This document shows, piece by piece, positions 1 to 44,439 of a stretch of 64,000 nucleotides of DNA. This stretch comes from Sinotaia quadrata (lineage: Eukaryota > Mollusca > Gastropoda > Architaenioglossa > Viviparidae): assembly GCA_028829895.1 (NCBI GenBank), contig CM054179.1, positions 51,781,391 through 51,845,390 on the forward strand. Direction: 5' to 3'. Numbering within the stretch: the first letter of the stretch is position 1; every line of letters starts with the position of its first letter. The position numbers and the translations under genes were made by a program. The notes below the pieces were generated by a model, which searched no databases, was not told the DNA's origin, and saw only the letters and a list, made by a program, of their open reading frames with translations.

Positions 1-299
1 TTAAAATATTTATATTTGGAAGAGCCAAGTAGTTCTGAGACTCTATGAGTCTATGTGGATACTTTAAACAACTTTGTGCTTGACTTAAATAATTTGGTCT
101 TGTTAATTTCTTCATAGTCTTGATTTCCGCCATTGTGGAATCTGATTAAATATTTTTCATTTTCTGTCATCATCCATTAATTTAGAAATTGTCCTTTCTT
201 CCCAGAGTGTATATTTTATGAATGAGTGAATTGTTAGATTTATTTTTTTATTGCATGAGAGAGGGAAATAAATACAAGTCATAATCATGTGAAAAAGTA

Positions 300-640
300 A
301 ATTCCCTACTATTGTTTTGAAAAGCTGAGTGTGATATTTACATTGTATTATCCTGTATTATTTACATTTTTATTCAATTTGCAATCTCGCAAACACACAC
401 ATCAACATACGCAACCTTGCATGCATTAATAAAAGAGCCCGAAAAACATCCATTGTGAATGCATGTAGGACGCTGTGATAATAACCAAAAGATCAGTATG
501 TAGTGCTGACAAATCACCAAAGGACTGAATAAAGTTGTGTGACTGTGGTGACGTTGACATGACGTTAGTGACGAATTACAACGACTTCCCCATTTCACAT
601 TCTTTGTTCTCCCCCACCCCCACCTTTGAAATGTTTGACG
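300..640. repeat. Dispersed repeat, copy 1
   Basis: The stretch from 'gtgatatttacattgtatta' through 'ggactgaataaagttgtg' has a diverged copy in the same orientation at about 44640-44900. No coding sense is visible. Bases 1-300 and 640-830 show nothing recognisable. Confidence 0.55.
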
Positions 641-832
641 TAATATCGATTGTTTTCTTTCCTCCCTCACTCTTTGGTGACAATTCTGCACTCAGTTTAA
701 TCTCCTATAATGTTTTGTCTCTCAGACGTCAAGCAGCAGTATTATACAAAGTAAATATTATATAATAACTGTATTTCTGAATCATATGAATCACATTAAT
801 CCATGATTTGCTGATATTTCGTTTCATTACAG

Positions 833-13932
<13,100 letters not shown>

Positions 13933-14067
13933 AAATGGCTGCTTTCATACTTCTTTTGCTTGGGTTAGGATATCTGTGTCTTCTTAACGTGACTGGAAAT
14001 GTATAAAGATTTTACATTTTGTCAAAGACGAACCGCTGTATTAGGTTAAGGTCAATATAATGTTATA

Positions 14068-14073
14068 AATAAA
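14068..14073 (+). terminator. Poly(A) signal of the caspase gene
   Basis: AATAAA lies 136 bases after the stop codon. Another AATAAA overlaps the stop itself at 13928-13933 but would leave almost no 3'UTR. The choice is inference. Confidence 0.5.
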
Positions 14074-14263
14074 GATCGACTGACACGTTCCAAAAGCATG
14101 TGCAAGGTGTGGCATCGATTTTTAATAAAACGTTTGGAGCATTCAATGAGCCATACAAAAAGTGTGTAAATGTGTCAAAATCGAGAACAAGGAATAAAAG
14201 GAAAAGCTTAAAAGAAACGAAAATGACATAACAAAATTTTATTAATATGTTGATAATTAGAAG

Positions 14264-14529
14264 CTTACAATTAGTAACAAGAACACGAATTAATTTACTT
14301 ATACAGTTTGGTTATAAATGAATAGCATTACAATTAGTAACAAGAACACGAATTAATTTACTTATACAGTTTGATTATAAATGAATAACATTACAAACAA
14401 TTAGTAACAAGAACACGAATTAATTTACTTATACAGTTTGATTATAAATTAATAGCATTACAAACAATTAGTAACAAGAACACGAATTAATTTACTTATA
14501 CAGTTTGATTATAAATGAATAGCATTACA
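14264..14529 (+). repeat. About 66-bp tandem repeat, 4 copies
   Basis: Four units of 'caattagtaacaagaacacg' plus 'aattaatttacttatacagtttgattataaatgaatagcatta', differing by a few substitutions and by an extra 'caaa' in the later copies. Downstream of the caspase gene. Confidence 0.93.
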
Positions 14530-14599
14530 TGGTTTGGTAAATGCATTTGTGTCCTATGCTATACTTAACTGAATATATAATATATATTAAATTGTACTT

Positions 14600-15310
14600 A
14601 GTTTTGCTTCTCTTTTTACTCGTCAAATAAACCTTTTTTTCATATTAATTGTTTATCTTGTATTTAGTTTTGCCTCATTTATGCCTCAAATCAACTTACT
14701 TTATTGCGTATGAATTGCACACCGTACATTTAGTTTTGTCCCTTCACTTCGCACAGCTGGAATGTTTGTACACGTGTGCATAATTGGTGTACGTCAGTGA
14801 GCATACACACACATGTAAATATATATGAATAACTATACGCTCTCGCACGCTTATACACACACCCTCCCCCCCCCCCACACACACACACCCTCCCCCCCCC
14901 ACACACACACCCATCGACGTTAACCGAGTAAAAAAACATAGCTGGAAATTTAATAACGTTTTGTGAGTTAAAAAATAAATAAGACTTGTTTAATTAGTTC
15001 TGTATAAATATGTATAAATTCTTTGATAAATCCGTCATCGAGGCTAATCCATGGATACATTACACTGCGTCACACAAAACAAAAACATTTGAAAGTTGTT
15101 TAAGATTTTTCAACTGATTTAGAACAATTTTGCACTGCTAAATTTGAAAAATGACATCCGTTTGTTTTAATCAGGTCAGGTTTTTGATCTAATTAGATTT
15201 TAAAAAATCCAATCTTATAGCTAAATTGATTACATTTTTGTAACATTACTAGGCAATTTTTGTTAATATTTTTCTTCAAAAATAGGTTTTTAAATTAAAA
15301 AAAATAATTT
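14600..15310. other. Intergenic, low-complexity patch only
   Basis: Contains C-rich and (CA)n low-complexity sequence at about 14858-14912. Otherwise AT-rich with nothing recognised. Confidence 0.5.
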
Positions 15311-15319
15311 AAAATTTAA

Positions 15320-15890
15320 AAAATCGATGACTTTGACAAGCTGAGATCACGAACTAGATCATTTATCTCCTTTTGTAAAAAAGGATTTGGAATATCATCA
15401 TCAAGAACCACTAATTCTTCTTCTTCATCTTCTTCAACACGTGAAGAAAATTTCTCTAATGTCGGTAAGTTCTCCAGGGACAAGTACTGGAATTTCATCA
15501 CAATGAGCTACTGGACGACGTGCTGATTCAAGATCAGGATACTTAAGGCTGCTCCGGTTTGTTCTGTTAATGCCAGTCACATCAATAGTGCAGAAGTATA
15601 AGTCAGTGACATGGTTGTCGGTTTCCTCCATACTATACGAATTCCAAACTTCAGACAACTCTTCCTACCCTTTGTCCAGATACTCGGTGCATGTCTTGCA
15701 TACCATGTGTGGCGCCCAAACTTTATCCTGATCACCAAGTTTTATACCAAAATAAGTATGGTATGCACGCTTTATAAAACCTGTTGCTGTATTCCTGTTA
15801 GGGTTAATGATGTATTCGCCGCAGATGTAGCAAAATACATCGGGTTTATTTTTGCAATGTCTTCGGACGATTCCATTTCATTACCTAAAG
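15320..15890 (-). pseudogene. Degenerate copy of a dispersed Cys-rich protein family
   Basis: The minus strand reads KPDVFCYICGEY, then KLGDQDKVWAPHMVCKTC, a stop at KG*EEL, then NHVTDLYFCTIDVTG, a stretch with SARRPVAHCDEIPV, and after a frameshift EINDLVRDLSLSKSS. From memory, the order FCYICGEY, WAPH..C..C, HVTD.YFC, RPV.H.E.PV and LNDLVRDL.L.K matches a repetitive protein family seen in many arthropod and cnidarian genomes. Its Cys pairs suggest zinc binding. No function is assigned. At least one stop and one frameshift make this copy non-coding. Confidence 0.6.
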
Positions 15891-16845
15891 AAGAAAAATA
15901 TCATTTATATCAATTATTCAAAAATTAGCTTATGTAACCTCTTCATAATCATGTAAAAACAAATGATAATTTGTTTATTTCAAGAAATAAGAAAGAATTT
16001 GACATCATATAAATAGAAAATACCCTTATAGGTAAAAAAAAACAACAACCAAAAATAAATAAAGTCGCAATAGATCAAAAAGTTGATCAAAAATAAATCA
16101 AAAAGTTGACCTGATTGAACAAAACCGATGTCATTTTTGGATCCAGCACAATAAAACTGTCATAAATCCGTCAAAAAATCTTAGCAAATTTGTTGTTGCC
16201 CAGTGTTATATTTCCTCAGTATTGCCCATATAGTTGACTTATACGTAGAGGACGTATTGAGTTAATATGTCGTGTTTATAAAGAATAAAATCAGTATTAG
16301 GAATAAAAGAACTATTAGAATTTCTTAGGATCATCACCATGGATTGTGTTTTCAGTATCCACAATTCCATAGTAAAGGAAGTCGTAAGAGAGATGAGTAC
16401 ACTGAAAAGGTTTTCGATGAGTATAAAAGCAAAACGAGGGCTGACTGTATCGGAAGTATATAACAGTATCTCATCCAGGTACAGACAAATATCTAATTTA
16501 TTTATAATTTCAATATTCTAGAAAAAAATTCTTTATTGTTCTTATTTTTCTTCCCACCTTAGACGGTTGCTGGCTTTGTCCGCCAACAAGCTGTGAGTGA
16601 ACCTGACATGAGGCACACACCTTAAAACCCAGCCCGGAAAAGAGACTGTTTCCTAAGAGAACGGATCTCGTGTTCCACATCATACCAAGACCCAATGTGG
16701 CAAATATGATGGGCAGTACCCCCCCTCCCCCCAAACTCGAACACAAAGGCACTCACACAACACTCATGGATCACCAGCCACACAAATATTGCAGAAAATG
16801 AAACAGCTGAGAAGAAGCAAAATACGGCACCAAAGTAGCAAACAG

Positions 16846-16848
<3 letters not shown>

Positions 16849-16896
<48 letters not shown>

Positions 16897-16904
16897 ACAC
16901 GCAC
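16849..16904 (+). repeat. (CA)n microsatellite
   Basis: About 27 CA units, ending ccacacgcacac. Confidence 0.97.
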
Positions 16905-17708
16905 ACATAATTGAATGCACAAAACAACATTTACAAATCACGCACTACCAGCCCAGCCCTCCAAATCTCCCTACCTTTGCACACAACAGAGCAATATACA
17001 GACTAAGATAGCACTCGATACTTCTAACACCAATAGACAAATAAAAACATGTTATAGAACTGTAGAACAGAAAATACAATCTAACACTTTCTCATTCAAT
17101 GTTCAACATATGAAGAAGAAAGTCAAGCATTCAAATCTTCTCCAACTCAATTTTTTACCCACAAACACAGACAAAACTCCATTCAGTACTTAATCACATT
17201 CTTAACTGAAACAAATACAGGCCATCTCCTTTAGTGCCCCCCCCCCAAGAGACAGAGCTTACATACACACACATGCGCACGCATGCCCTCACGCACGCAT
17301 GAACGCATACACACAGTCTCTAACAAAGTCAGGAAACAAAAATACCTATTGATATTGGAATAAAGCAACAACAGGAAGATACAAAGAGGTACTGGACAGT
17401 GACACCCTAATACTAGACACAGAAAACCACCATCCACCATACCCCTTCACCCACCTTCCCCAGTCAAGCGAGAAGAGGAAGACCTCACAGGAACAATCCA
17501 ATACTGAGAAGGTCGCGATACGAAAAGTCTGGAACAAGTCTGGAACGGCTTGTATGAGGGAAGAAGGCAACGATAATTATAATTTAAAAGCGATCCAATT
17601 TGTATTTATTAAGCACAGGAAACAGAACACATTTCACAGCATGGAACCCAATTTTTTCAATAGGGCCCAACACAAACACATACATACCCACCCACCCACC
17701 CACCCACC

Positions 17709-17819
<111 letters not shown>

Positions 17820-19029
17820 CTGCCGAAAACAACAACTGCTGCATACGGTTCTCCAAATGACAATATCAGCCTCCTACCATCTGCACAACTGCACCAAAGA
17901 CTTGTGCAATATTTATGAAGACGTCTGAAACAACACATACTAGGGATTGTACAAATTACTTTGCACCAATGTACTTTTACAATTTCATGTACAATATGCA
18001 GGAGTATCAAAAAGGGACATAACTCAGCAATAGTAGAGTTTTCTAGGCAGAGGCCAAAGCCACCGCATACAAAATGGTTCAATTGTATCATATCGACTTC
18101 TACCCCAACTCCTTATACGTTAGTGAACTAAAAAAATTCGAATCTGACGAGAACAGCGAAGGAACAGATACTGAAACAAACGACACGACGAACGACTGTG
18201 GAACATACTTCGACATAGAATAAGTAAACAATGCAGAAGCAAACGCATTATCAACAATCTACACAGATATCACACGCACAGATTCCAATCGTCTTCATTC
18301 ACACCAATGCAAGTAACAGCCACCCCGACGGAAACAAACTGCACATATACCACTCATTCACCCAAACAGATAAGGCGGGAAAAACCGCCAAGTACAAACC
18401 AACCCAGTCAAAATTTCGACACAAGTGCACACCAGCAGAAAACAACTAAAACTGTAACAAATACAGATTATTTCAGTTCAACCCACTTCTTTTGGCGAAC
18501 TGGGAAACAGAAACAACTTTATACACATTCTCAAACAACACGCATTCAGATGGCAACCTGATAGTAGTTTCCATTGACAACTAGTAACACTCATTTCAAT
18601 TGGCACACGTGACTTGATTTCCTTGCTGTCAATGACGTCATTCGCACCTACGCACTGCATATAACAACATCCTAAACAAAATCAAACTTCTCTCTGGCAT
18701 CATAGCACTCATCGGACATAACTTTCTGCTTGCTACCATCAGTCCATATAGCACAATAGCTAATTAATTATTTGAAAAAATAGCCTTACTTTGAAAAGTT
18801 CATTAAAATTTATAATCAATTAATAATCGCCTATATACCTTAATGAAGTAAATGCTGAATTGTTCCTTTATATTTAAATGACATATACATATTATTTAGT
18901 ATTTACTAAAAAATCATATATAAAGGATTACTGGAAGCTTTCCTTTTGTCTGTTTTTACATTTATCTGTGTATCTCTACATCATATATTGGAAATTAATT
19001 CGTGTTTTAACTGCGTTATTTGATCTTTG

Positions 19030-19262
19030 AACTATGTCATGTCGTCATGCACCGCATCATTTTGCCTTTGCACTGCGTCATGTGGTCGTGCACCGTAACA
19101 TTTGGCCTTTGAACTGCATCATGTGGTCATGCACCGCATCATTTGGCCTTTGCACTGCGTCAACTGGCTTTTGCACTGCGTCATTTGGCATTTGCACTGC
19201 GTCAATTGGCTTTTGGATTGCGTTATTACTCCGTGCGCTGCGTAATTCATCATTGCACACCG
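19030..19262 (+). repeat. About 20-bp degenerate tandem repeat
   Basis: About ten to twelve units of the type 'tttggcctttgcactgcgtca', with gcaccgcatcat and tgtggtcatg variants. GC-rich against an AT-rich background. Confidence 0.9.
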
Positions 19263-20648
19263 TTTCTGGCGACGGACTAAATAATTTGATCTATTTGACG
19301 TTAAGGATTATACACGTATTATTTAAACAATTATATATGCACTTACGTTTTTGCCCATAATGATGTCTCAGATTATCAGTTTGTTTTGATGGATATTCAC
19401 GTATTCCTATTAACGGTAAGCCATATTCTTTCGAGAGCGATAAATTCAATGGTACTTCGATCATCCTATCTGAAAGGCAATGACATTTAATTTCACGAGA
19501 AATTAACCTCAGATTTCAGTTTTTCATTGACAGGCCAGACAAAGAGTATAAATTGGACATAAAGAGCAAAATGTCCCGTGAGTCGGTCAGAGATTGATAC
19601 GCCCTGATGATAGTACTAAGGTTTGTAATTGATGTCGATAGGTTCGTGCATGTACCCTTACTTAAATTTATTCAGTAGTCTTAAGTCACAATTAGTTTCC
19701 ATTTAAAGTACTTCAAATTATTCAGTAGTCTGTAAACCAGAACTAGCTTTCATTTAAAGTACTTTATTGAGTAGTCTGTAGACCACAACTAGTTTCCATT
19801 TAAAGTATTTTAATCAGTTCACTTCTAAGTAAAGTATAGTTCTGTAACTCAGTTAACCGGAATACAAGAATAAATTCACATTGCAACTCAGTAAATACAT
19901 TCATCTCTAACACAGTAAATAAATTAACCTTGTAACCTAGTAAATAGTTTATCTCTATCTATGCAAATTATTATACAAGAATGAATTAACCTTGTAACTC
20001 ACTAAATAACTTTACCTTTAACTCAGTAAATTATCGGTCCACCTTGTAACTCAGTAAATAAGTTCACCTCTAACTCAGTCACCTTGCATACAAAAATAAA
20101 TTCACCTTGTAACTCAGTAAATAATTTAAACTGTATCTCAGCACTCTAACTATATTCTGAACGTGACTGCTCAAAATATTTTGTATAGAATACGAAAAAC
20201 TCTTCACGTAGTGTGATATTATCAACAATGTTATCTCCCTTGAGTAAAGGGAGGATGCACTTTCTGTGACAGTGAGTCGTGACTCCGGCTATTACAGTTT
20301 AAAGCAATTTATTGCAATAGTGTATACAAGGGAATTCACTCGCAAGCAATGAAAATATATTGTAGTTTGTAGCACTTGATTCGCTGCACATGCTACAAGT
20401 CTCTTACAAATAAATAATTTAATTTGCACAATTTATATTGTAAAACTCTAAAGAAGAATATTTTGTATATAATCTTTGCTTATTATGAATTGATGTTACC
20501 CCCACTGCATCTCAAAGCAATTTTATAAATTGTTCGTAATTAACCGATGTATAGTTTTGTTCAGTACCGTTTCCCAAGTTTACTGTTTTATTATTTGAAT
20601 GAAAGGCAGCATGCAATGTTTAAATGGACCGGTTAATTTGAAATGCAG

Positions 20649-20752
20649 ATGTCATGTCCAAGAACTTTTTATATCAGCTCTGACGGCGTTGGGCGTGCTG
20701 TTGATCGTCTTGACAGTTATCATCATTGTGTTGTTGGTTTGAACATCGACAG
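20649..20752 (+). pseudogene. Broken transmembrane exon of receptor copy 0
   Basis: Aligned with the intact exon 40331-40435. One base is lost after 'aagaac', shifting the frame; an Arg codon became TGA (gtt TGA aca); and the donor GT is replaced by AT (acag|ataag). The hydrophobic core LLIVLTVIIIVLLV is still readable. Three independent lesions show the copy is dead. Confidence 0.85.
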
Positions 20753-21161
20753 ATAAGTTTATTTGCAGTTTACTGGTAAATATTTGAAACATTGAGCTGA
20801 GTCTGTTTAATATTCCCATCAAATAAAATGTTAAAAAATATTTGTCTTATTCAACTGACAAATACGTTTTGATTTTTTGTATAATTATTTGATATGATAA
20901 AATGCCTACCTTACATCTAAAAATACCTTTTATTACAGTCAATATCATGCTTTTCAGTTAGGAAGTAACATTTATTTATAAAATTCTTGAATTAATTGAA
21001 AAAAAGTATGATAGAATTTAATGGAGCTACAGCAAAGAGCCATCGTTTAATAAGTGCATAACTATTCACCCTGTAATGAAAGCGTTGACGTCTATAGGGT
21101 TTATTACATAATATACAACAATAAATTATTAGGGGGCGGAGTGTTTTAGTATATTAAATGC

Positions 21162-21190
21162 TTGTGTGTGTGTGTGTGTGTGTGTGTGTG
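21162..21190 (+). repeat. (TG)n tract at a deletion junction
   Basis: Left flank matches the sequence before the (TG)n at 40899 in gene A; right flank matches the sequence after the (TGCG)n at about 41665. The gene A sequence between these two points, with both cytoplasmic exons, is absent here. Confidence 0.75.
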
Positions 21191-21949
21191 AGTGCATGCG
21201 TGCGCGTCTTAATGAGAGAGAAGCACAGAGGCAAAGAGAGAAAGAAAATGCTATGAAATAAATGAATGAATACAGTTATTAATATTGATAGTGTAAATAT
21301 ATTTATTAATTCAGTGTAAAGTTGACGCATAGACAATCAGACAATCACATGAAATGTGCGCGAGTGACTAATGACTCAGTCCAGAGAACTCAGTGAAAGG
21401 ATGTAGTTTACCCTGACATCAATCTATCAGCACCCGGATCAGACATCCAATGAATTAAATTCTAAGACAACGGAGCAGTGACAATTTGGAGATTGTAGCA
21501 GGACAGAAATTTAAGGAAAGGACTAAAATGTGACTTTGATCAAATACAAAGGTGAATCCTGTTGAGAGTGTTATCTTTACTTTGAATGAACAACCTACAC
21601 CTTGTCAAGTGTATACGTATCATCTGGTGCCTTACTTATAATGAAATCTTACAAAGCAAAACAGAACGAGGAAGAAAACAATAACAATAACAAAACTTTT
21701 ACAAACAACCCACAAAGACAAAATAAATGTTTAATCTTTATTTGTAATGCCTAAGGACACTGAACGTCACAGTTCCAAAGTGTCGATGTTTTGGCAATGA
21801 TGACACTACCTTAACAACAGTAACACTATTTCAGATAAGTCTTGAAAGTAAGTTACAGCACTGATCTATTTTAATACAAGCTCAAGTCAATACGTGTAAC
21901 ACTTTTTAAAATTGAATATGCGTGCAGCTTTGCAATCTTGTATTTCTAT

Positions 21950-22031
21950 TCCAGTGAACAAGGAAGTACATTGCATACGTGTCCCATTAACACAGTCGAG
22001 GATTGATTTACACATCTGAGTCTAGATTAAG
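21950..22031 (+). promoter_or_regulatory. Candidate noncoding first exon of receptor gene A
   Basis: About 80 bases ending gtctagattaag|GTATGT are conserved in gene B (about 45418-45501, ending gtctagaattaag|GTACGT). Conservation with a matching donor, upstream of the signal-peptide exon in both genes, suggests a 5'UTR exon near the start site. No clear TATA box was seen. Confidence 0.45.
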
Positions 22032-22039
22032 GTATGTAA

Positions 22040-23240
22040 AGACATTTTGATTTTATTACCATTTTCAACCGTGCTCTTGTGTTTATTCTCGAAACATTTC
22101 TGTTGAGTGTGTCTCAAGAGAGTAACACATATACTTCATATAGTTTAACTACCCATCCACACTTCTCCTGCATAATTATGTGCCGTGACAATTTGGCATT
22201 TAATTATTTGCCTAATGCAGTGATAGCAAATTACTTAATTGCAAAGATTGTTTTGTATTTTGTGACTTATTTCTTCAAACCCTGTCTCACGAAATTAGTT
22301 GAAAGTTATGTATGTTACTTTTATGGAAACATTCACATATGTTCATGATTACTTAACTGAAGATACGCTACTTATTTCCAGTAAGTTTACTTAACTATAA
22401 ATAAAGAACACATATATATATCATTTGCTGTATATGCCTTATTATCAATTATATTTGTTCACTAACAAATGTAATTTTCCTATAAGGAAACATAAAAGAA
22501 TGGTTACCATTTAGATTGAAGACAATATGAATAACGAATAACCCACCCATCCCCCTAAGTCAGCCCATGCTCCAGTTATCGTACCTGACGCGTAGTTAAT
22601 GTGTCTTCGCATGTTTTGCCAGTTGTCCTAAAAATAGCACTGGAATCTAATTTCTTGATTTTAGTCACAGTAGGACAATTTTCAACAATAATCTAAAATG
22701 TAAAATGCAGTCAGATTTTAAGCGTGATTTTTATTTAGATACTGTGTGTGTGTTTGTGTAAATAACATGCTATTCTTTCTCTTGTGCATGCCACGGTATT
22801 GAGTTTACGTGTAATTTTTAACAGGAAGTTACGAGAATAAATTGGGCATGGCAAGAGTACACAGCTCGCAATGGTTAACTAGTGCTAGATTCTTTTCTGA
22901 ATGTGAAGCTCGTAACAGTGCATTATAGTACTATTTTATTTTATGCATTAAAATTTAAAATATATAAATTAAAACTCTGCAAGATTTAATGACAATAATA
23001 ATAATTAAATATAGCAATTAAAAATAAATAATTTATTAAGGTATTTATTGTTTGATGTTCGGGAATACCCGCTCGCGTTTGCAATAGAAATAATTGATTG
23101 CTAAGAAACGATAGACAATGTTTGTAGTTTTCTGAAATTGTCTTATTAGAAACATACACTTGTTAATTATAGTTACTTGCGCATAAAAAGCATGCTTATT
23201 AGAAATAATGCAATGTTAATAACCTTTTTTTATTCGTTGT
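22040..23240. other. Receptor gene A, 5' intron
   Basis: About 1.2 kb conserved with gene B (around 48060-48960; shared 'ctcacgaaattagttgaaag' and 'cccccctaagtcagcccatg'-like stretches). No coding sense seen; the open frame at 22079-22348 is not kept in gene B. Confidence 0.5.
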
Positions 23241-23297
23241 AGAACAGGGGCAGAGACAAACAATTTTGATACTCAACAAATTGTATGAAGATACAAA

Positions 23298-41602
<18,305 letters not shown>

Positions 41603-41750
41603 CGAACATTGTTGTCCGGGTTTGAGTCATAGTTGTAACAGAAAGAACAATTATATAAAACTGTTGTCTGTGTGTGCGTGCGTGCGTGCGCGTCTTAATG
41701 AGAGAGAAGCACAGATGCAGAGAGAGAAAGAGAATGATATGAAATGAATG

Positions 41751-41760
41751 AATAAATAAA
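41751..41760 (+). terminator. Poly(A) signals of gene A
   Basis: Two overlapping AATAAA hexamers 150 bases after the stop, conserved in part in the copy 0 3'UTR (atgaaataaatgaatg, about 21253). Confidence 0.6.
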
Positions 41761-42293
41761 GATATTAACATTGATAGTGTAAATATATTCATTAATTCAG
41801 TGTAAAGTTGACGCATAGACAGTTAAACGCACACAAACCAAGACATCCATCCAGTCAATTTAAATCTGTGTTCATTCCTCTTGAGTAGAAAAGACGGGTG
41901 TTCTGAAATATTGTTAAATAATAAATTTGAATGTCTTGTGGAAAGAATTCATTGATTTTTAACGAAAGATTAAAAAAATGTGCATATTCATAATTTGCTT
42001 ACAGCATGAATAAAATCACAATGGTACAAAGAAAAGTTATCACATTTATGATATTCGTCATTGATTAACTAATTTAACGATATACCTGTTAGGTCTGGAA
42101 TAAAGTGTTGTGAATTAAATGAGTTTAGAGTCTGATATAATTCTATTAGCAAGCACCTTGAACAAATCGATTTGAAAACCAACTAATTCTTACTGTTGTC
42201 TTGTGAGTGAACACGAGTGTACGGAAGAATACTCTACAAGCAATAATGGTATTGGATCTTCATTACTAATGGGTCATAACTGAGTATTCAAAG

Positions 42294-42294
<1 letters not shown>

Positions 42295-42331
<37 letters not shown>

Positions 42332-42355
42332 TTACTTATCTTATCTTATCTTAGT

Positions 42356-42425
<70 letters not shown>

Positions 42426-42426
42426 G

Positions 42427-42472
<46 letters not shown>

Positions 42473-42473
42473 C
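42295..42473 (+). repeat. (TCTA)n microsatellite
   Basis: Two TCTA runs split by tttacttatcttatcttatc. Preceded by caaagatc, similar to the start of the 13471 tract. Confidence 0.97.
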
Positions 42474-42479
42474 AAACAT

Positions 42480-43028
42480 TCTCTAACATTTTACTCTGTA
42501 AAGTCACCACACTCCATGGCGTACACAAGAACAATGAGTGTTTGTGCACCATGACCACTTATCACTTCAATTTACAGAGATTATTCACTGTTGACACTTT
42601 ACAGTTGTGCTATTTAATTATAAAACAATTCAGTTATTTTTCCTTAGTAAACTGTAACAGAAACCTGGCAGGGGACTCGCCAGAATTATTTTTTTAAAAT
42701 TAGATTTTGTCGCTTGTGGTTTTCCTTGTGTTCTGTTGTGATAATTGCTGCCAAGGAAAGTTACCGTGTAATTAAACATTAGCGTCACGCCAAACACGGT
42801 AAAGGTGAACGCTTTCTAAGTGCATGTTTCGAGAACTTACAAGGTTGCTATACATTTCTTCATACTTGCTTGTAATTTTAAAGCTACATTTTAATTGCTA
42901 TTAATAAGACTGTTTTATTAAATATGTATATACTCTAACGCTAAGGGTACTATTAGTTTCTATACATTCCGGAACAAGAACTTTTGATAAAAAGATTTTC
43001 ATGAAAGCCGGAAGTGCCCCCTATATTT
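42480..43028. other. Intergenic, nothing recognised
   Basis: Between gene A and gene B; AT-rich, no repeat or coding signal. Confidence 0.5.
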
Positions 43029-43124
43029 AATATAACAGAATTCCTCTTTTATTTATCAAACATTTTCGTTCAAAAGATTATAAACGAAAATGTTTGATAA
43101 ATAAAAGAGGAATTCTGTTATATT
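43029..43124. repeat. Perfect 42-bp inverted repeat (hairpin)
   Basis: Arms 43029-43070 and 43083-43124 are exact complements around a 12-base spacer caaaagattata. Left arm begins aatataacagaattcctctt. No mismatch over 42 bp means it is recent or held by conversion. Confidence 0.95.
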
Positions 43125-43784
43125 GAAACTAATGTTTTAGAATTATTAATTTTCTTGCATAAGTTCAGCGTACTTTTACTAGATGTATTATTTGTAATTA
43201 CATGTATTATTTAAGAATTTAGCAGTAGTTTTAACTGAAAGTACACTCGAGGTAATTAGTTTTTTCATTTACGTGCCTGAGGTGGTAGATAATTTCAAGA
43301 ACTCATGAACCTATTAAGTAGCAACCTAGGATGGGGAGGCACGTTATGCCCCAGAGTCCACGAGATAGGGCTGGAGGATTTGATTGTGTGCAAGAAGAGA
43401 TGCTGAGACCAAGGTGTGCTGAGACCAGGACATTAATTAGTGGGCGTTGTTTGTGTTAAGTGGTACAATTTTTCCTAGCCAAAGGAACATCATTTTTATT
43501 TTAGCTCACTAGGGGGCACTCGAGATTATAGTAAAAACTTGTTTTTGCCAAATAGAGACGAGTTTATTTGGAACACGCAGATCATCTTTTGACACTAGGA
43601 GTGCGTCTTGATGGGGAGAGCCAGAAATGAGCATCCCAGCGAGACAAGAGATGACAGTGATCTGATAAAGTGAGTAAGCTGCATACAGCAAGTGTATATT
43701 TTTGTCTCCATCACTTTTCCTGCACGAGTAAGCAACTAGTGTCGACTGCGCGTGCCATTTGAATGAACTGCGACTCTCTTCATT

Positions 43785-43955
43785 CCCTAGAACTGACAAG
43801 ATACACAGTACTAACGATTATCACATTTTTTGCACGGGAAATCTAGAGCTGACAAGATACACAATACTAACGATTATCACATTTTTTGCACGGGAAATCT
43901 AGAGCTGACAAGATACACAATACTAACGATTATCACATTTTCTGCAGGGGTATCT
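43785..43955 (+). repeat. 56-bp tandem repeat, 3 copies
   Basis: Units ctagagctgacaagatacac plus aatactaacgattatcacattttttgcacgggaaat; the first copy differs slightly. Upstream (43125-43785) holds nothing recognised: a 96-codon minus-strand open frame at 43509-43799 has no domain. Confidence 0.93.
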
Positions 43956-44439
43956 TCTACAAACAGTGCTGACGTATCCAGCACATCTAAGTGTTTTTAA
44001 TAGTTTTCTGCACGGCTATCTGTGTCATCTATTCTTGGAACACACACTACTAGATTTTTGAAGAATACTAAGAACTCTAAGTAACAACAAATTCACTTCA
44101 TTATTAGAAACTTTAGTGCACATAAATTTAATTACAAGTAAGTAGGATTAAGAAGGAATTTAGGATTTGAACTTTTATCAAATTGCTACTGGATTGTGGA
44201 GGAGCAAAATAGCTCCAGGACGCTGTGGTGACAATTTTTAGAAATAAAAGTATTTTTGCTGTCGCTGTTTTAATAGTGGAAATTGCCGCACGTTAGCGTG
44301 ATTTTTTACTTCGATGCTATTCACTTTACTTATTATTTTCATCATTCATCACTTAGAAAAAATACTCCACTATCCCCAGAGAGCATGTTTTATGATCACA
44401 TGGTTTGTGGAACGATGATTATAGTCACTGCATGAAAGA

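Larger units (their letters stand above)
19280..21340 (+). repeat. Segmental duplicate of the gene A 3' region (copy 0)
   Basis: Collinear with about 38640-41830: shared 'tcagtttgttttgatggata', the 'actagcttccatttaaagta' tandem units, the 'cttgtaactcagtaaataa' units, 'atgttatctcccttgag', the transmembrane exon, and the last-exon 3'UTR. It represents the 3' part of a receptor gene upstream of gene A. The two cytoplasmic exons are missing between about 21158 and 21195. Confidence 0.85.
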
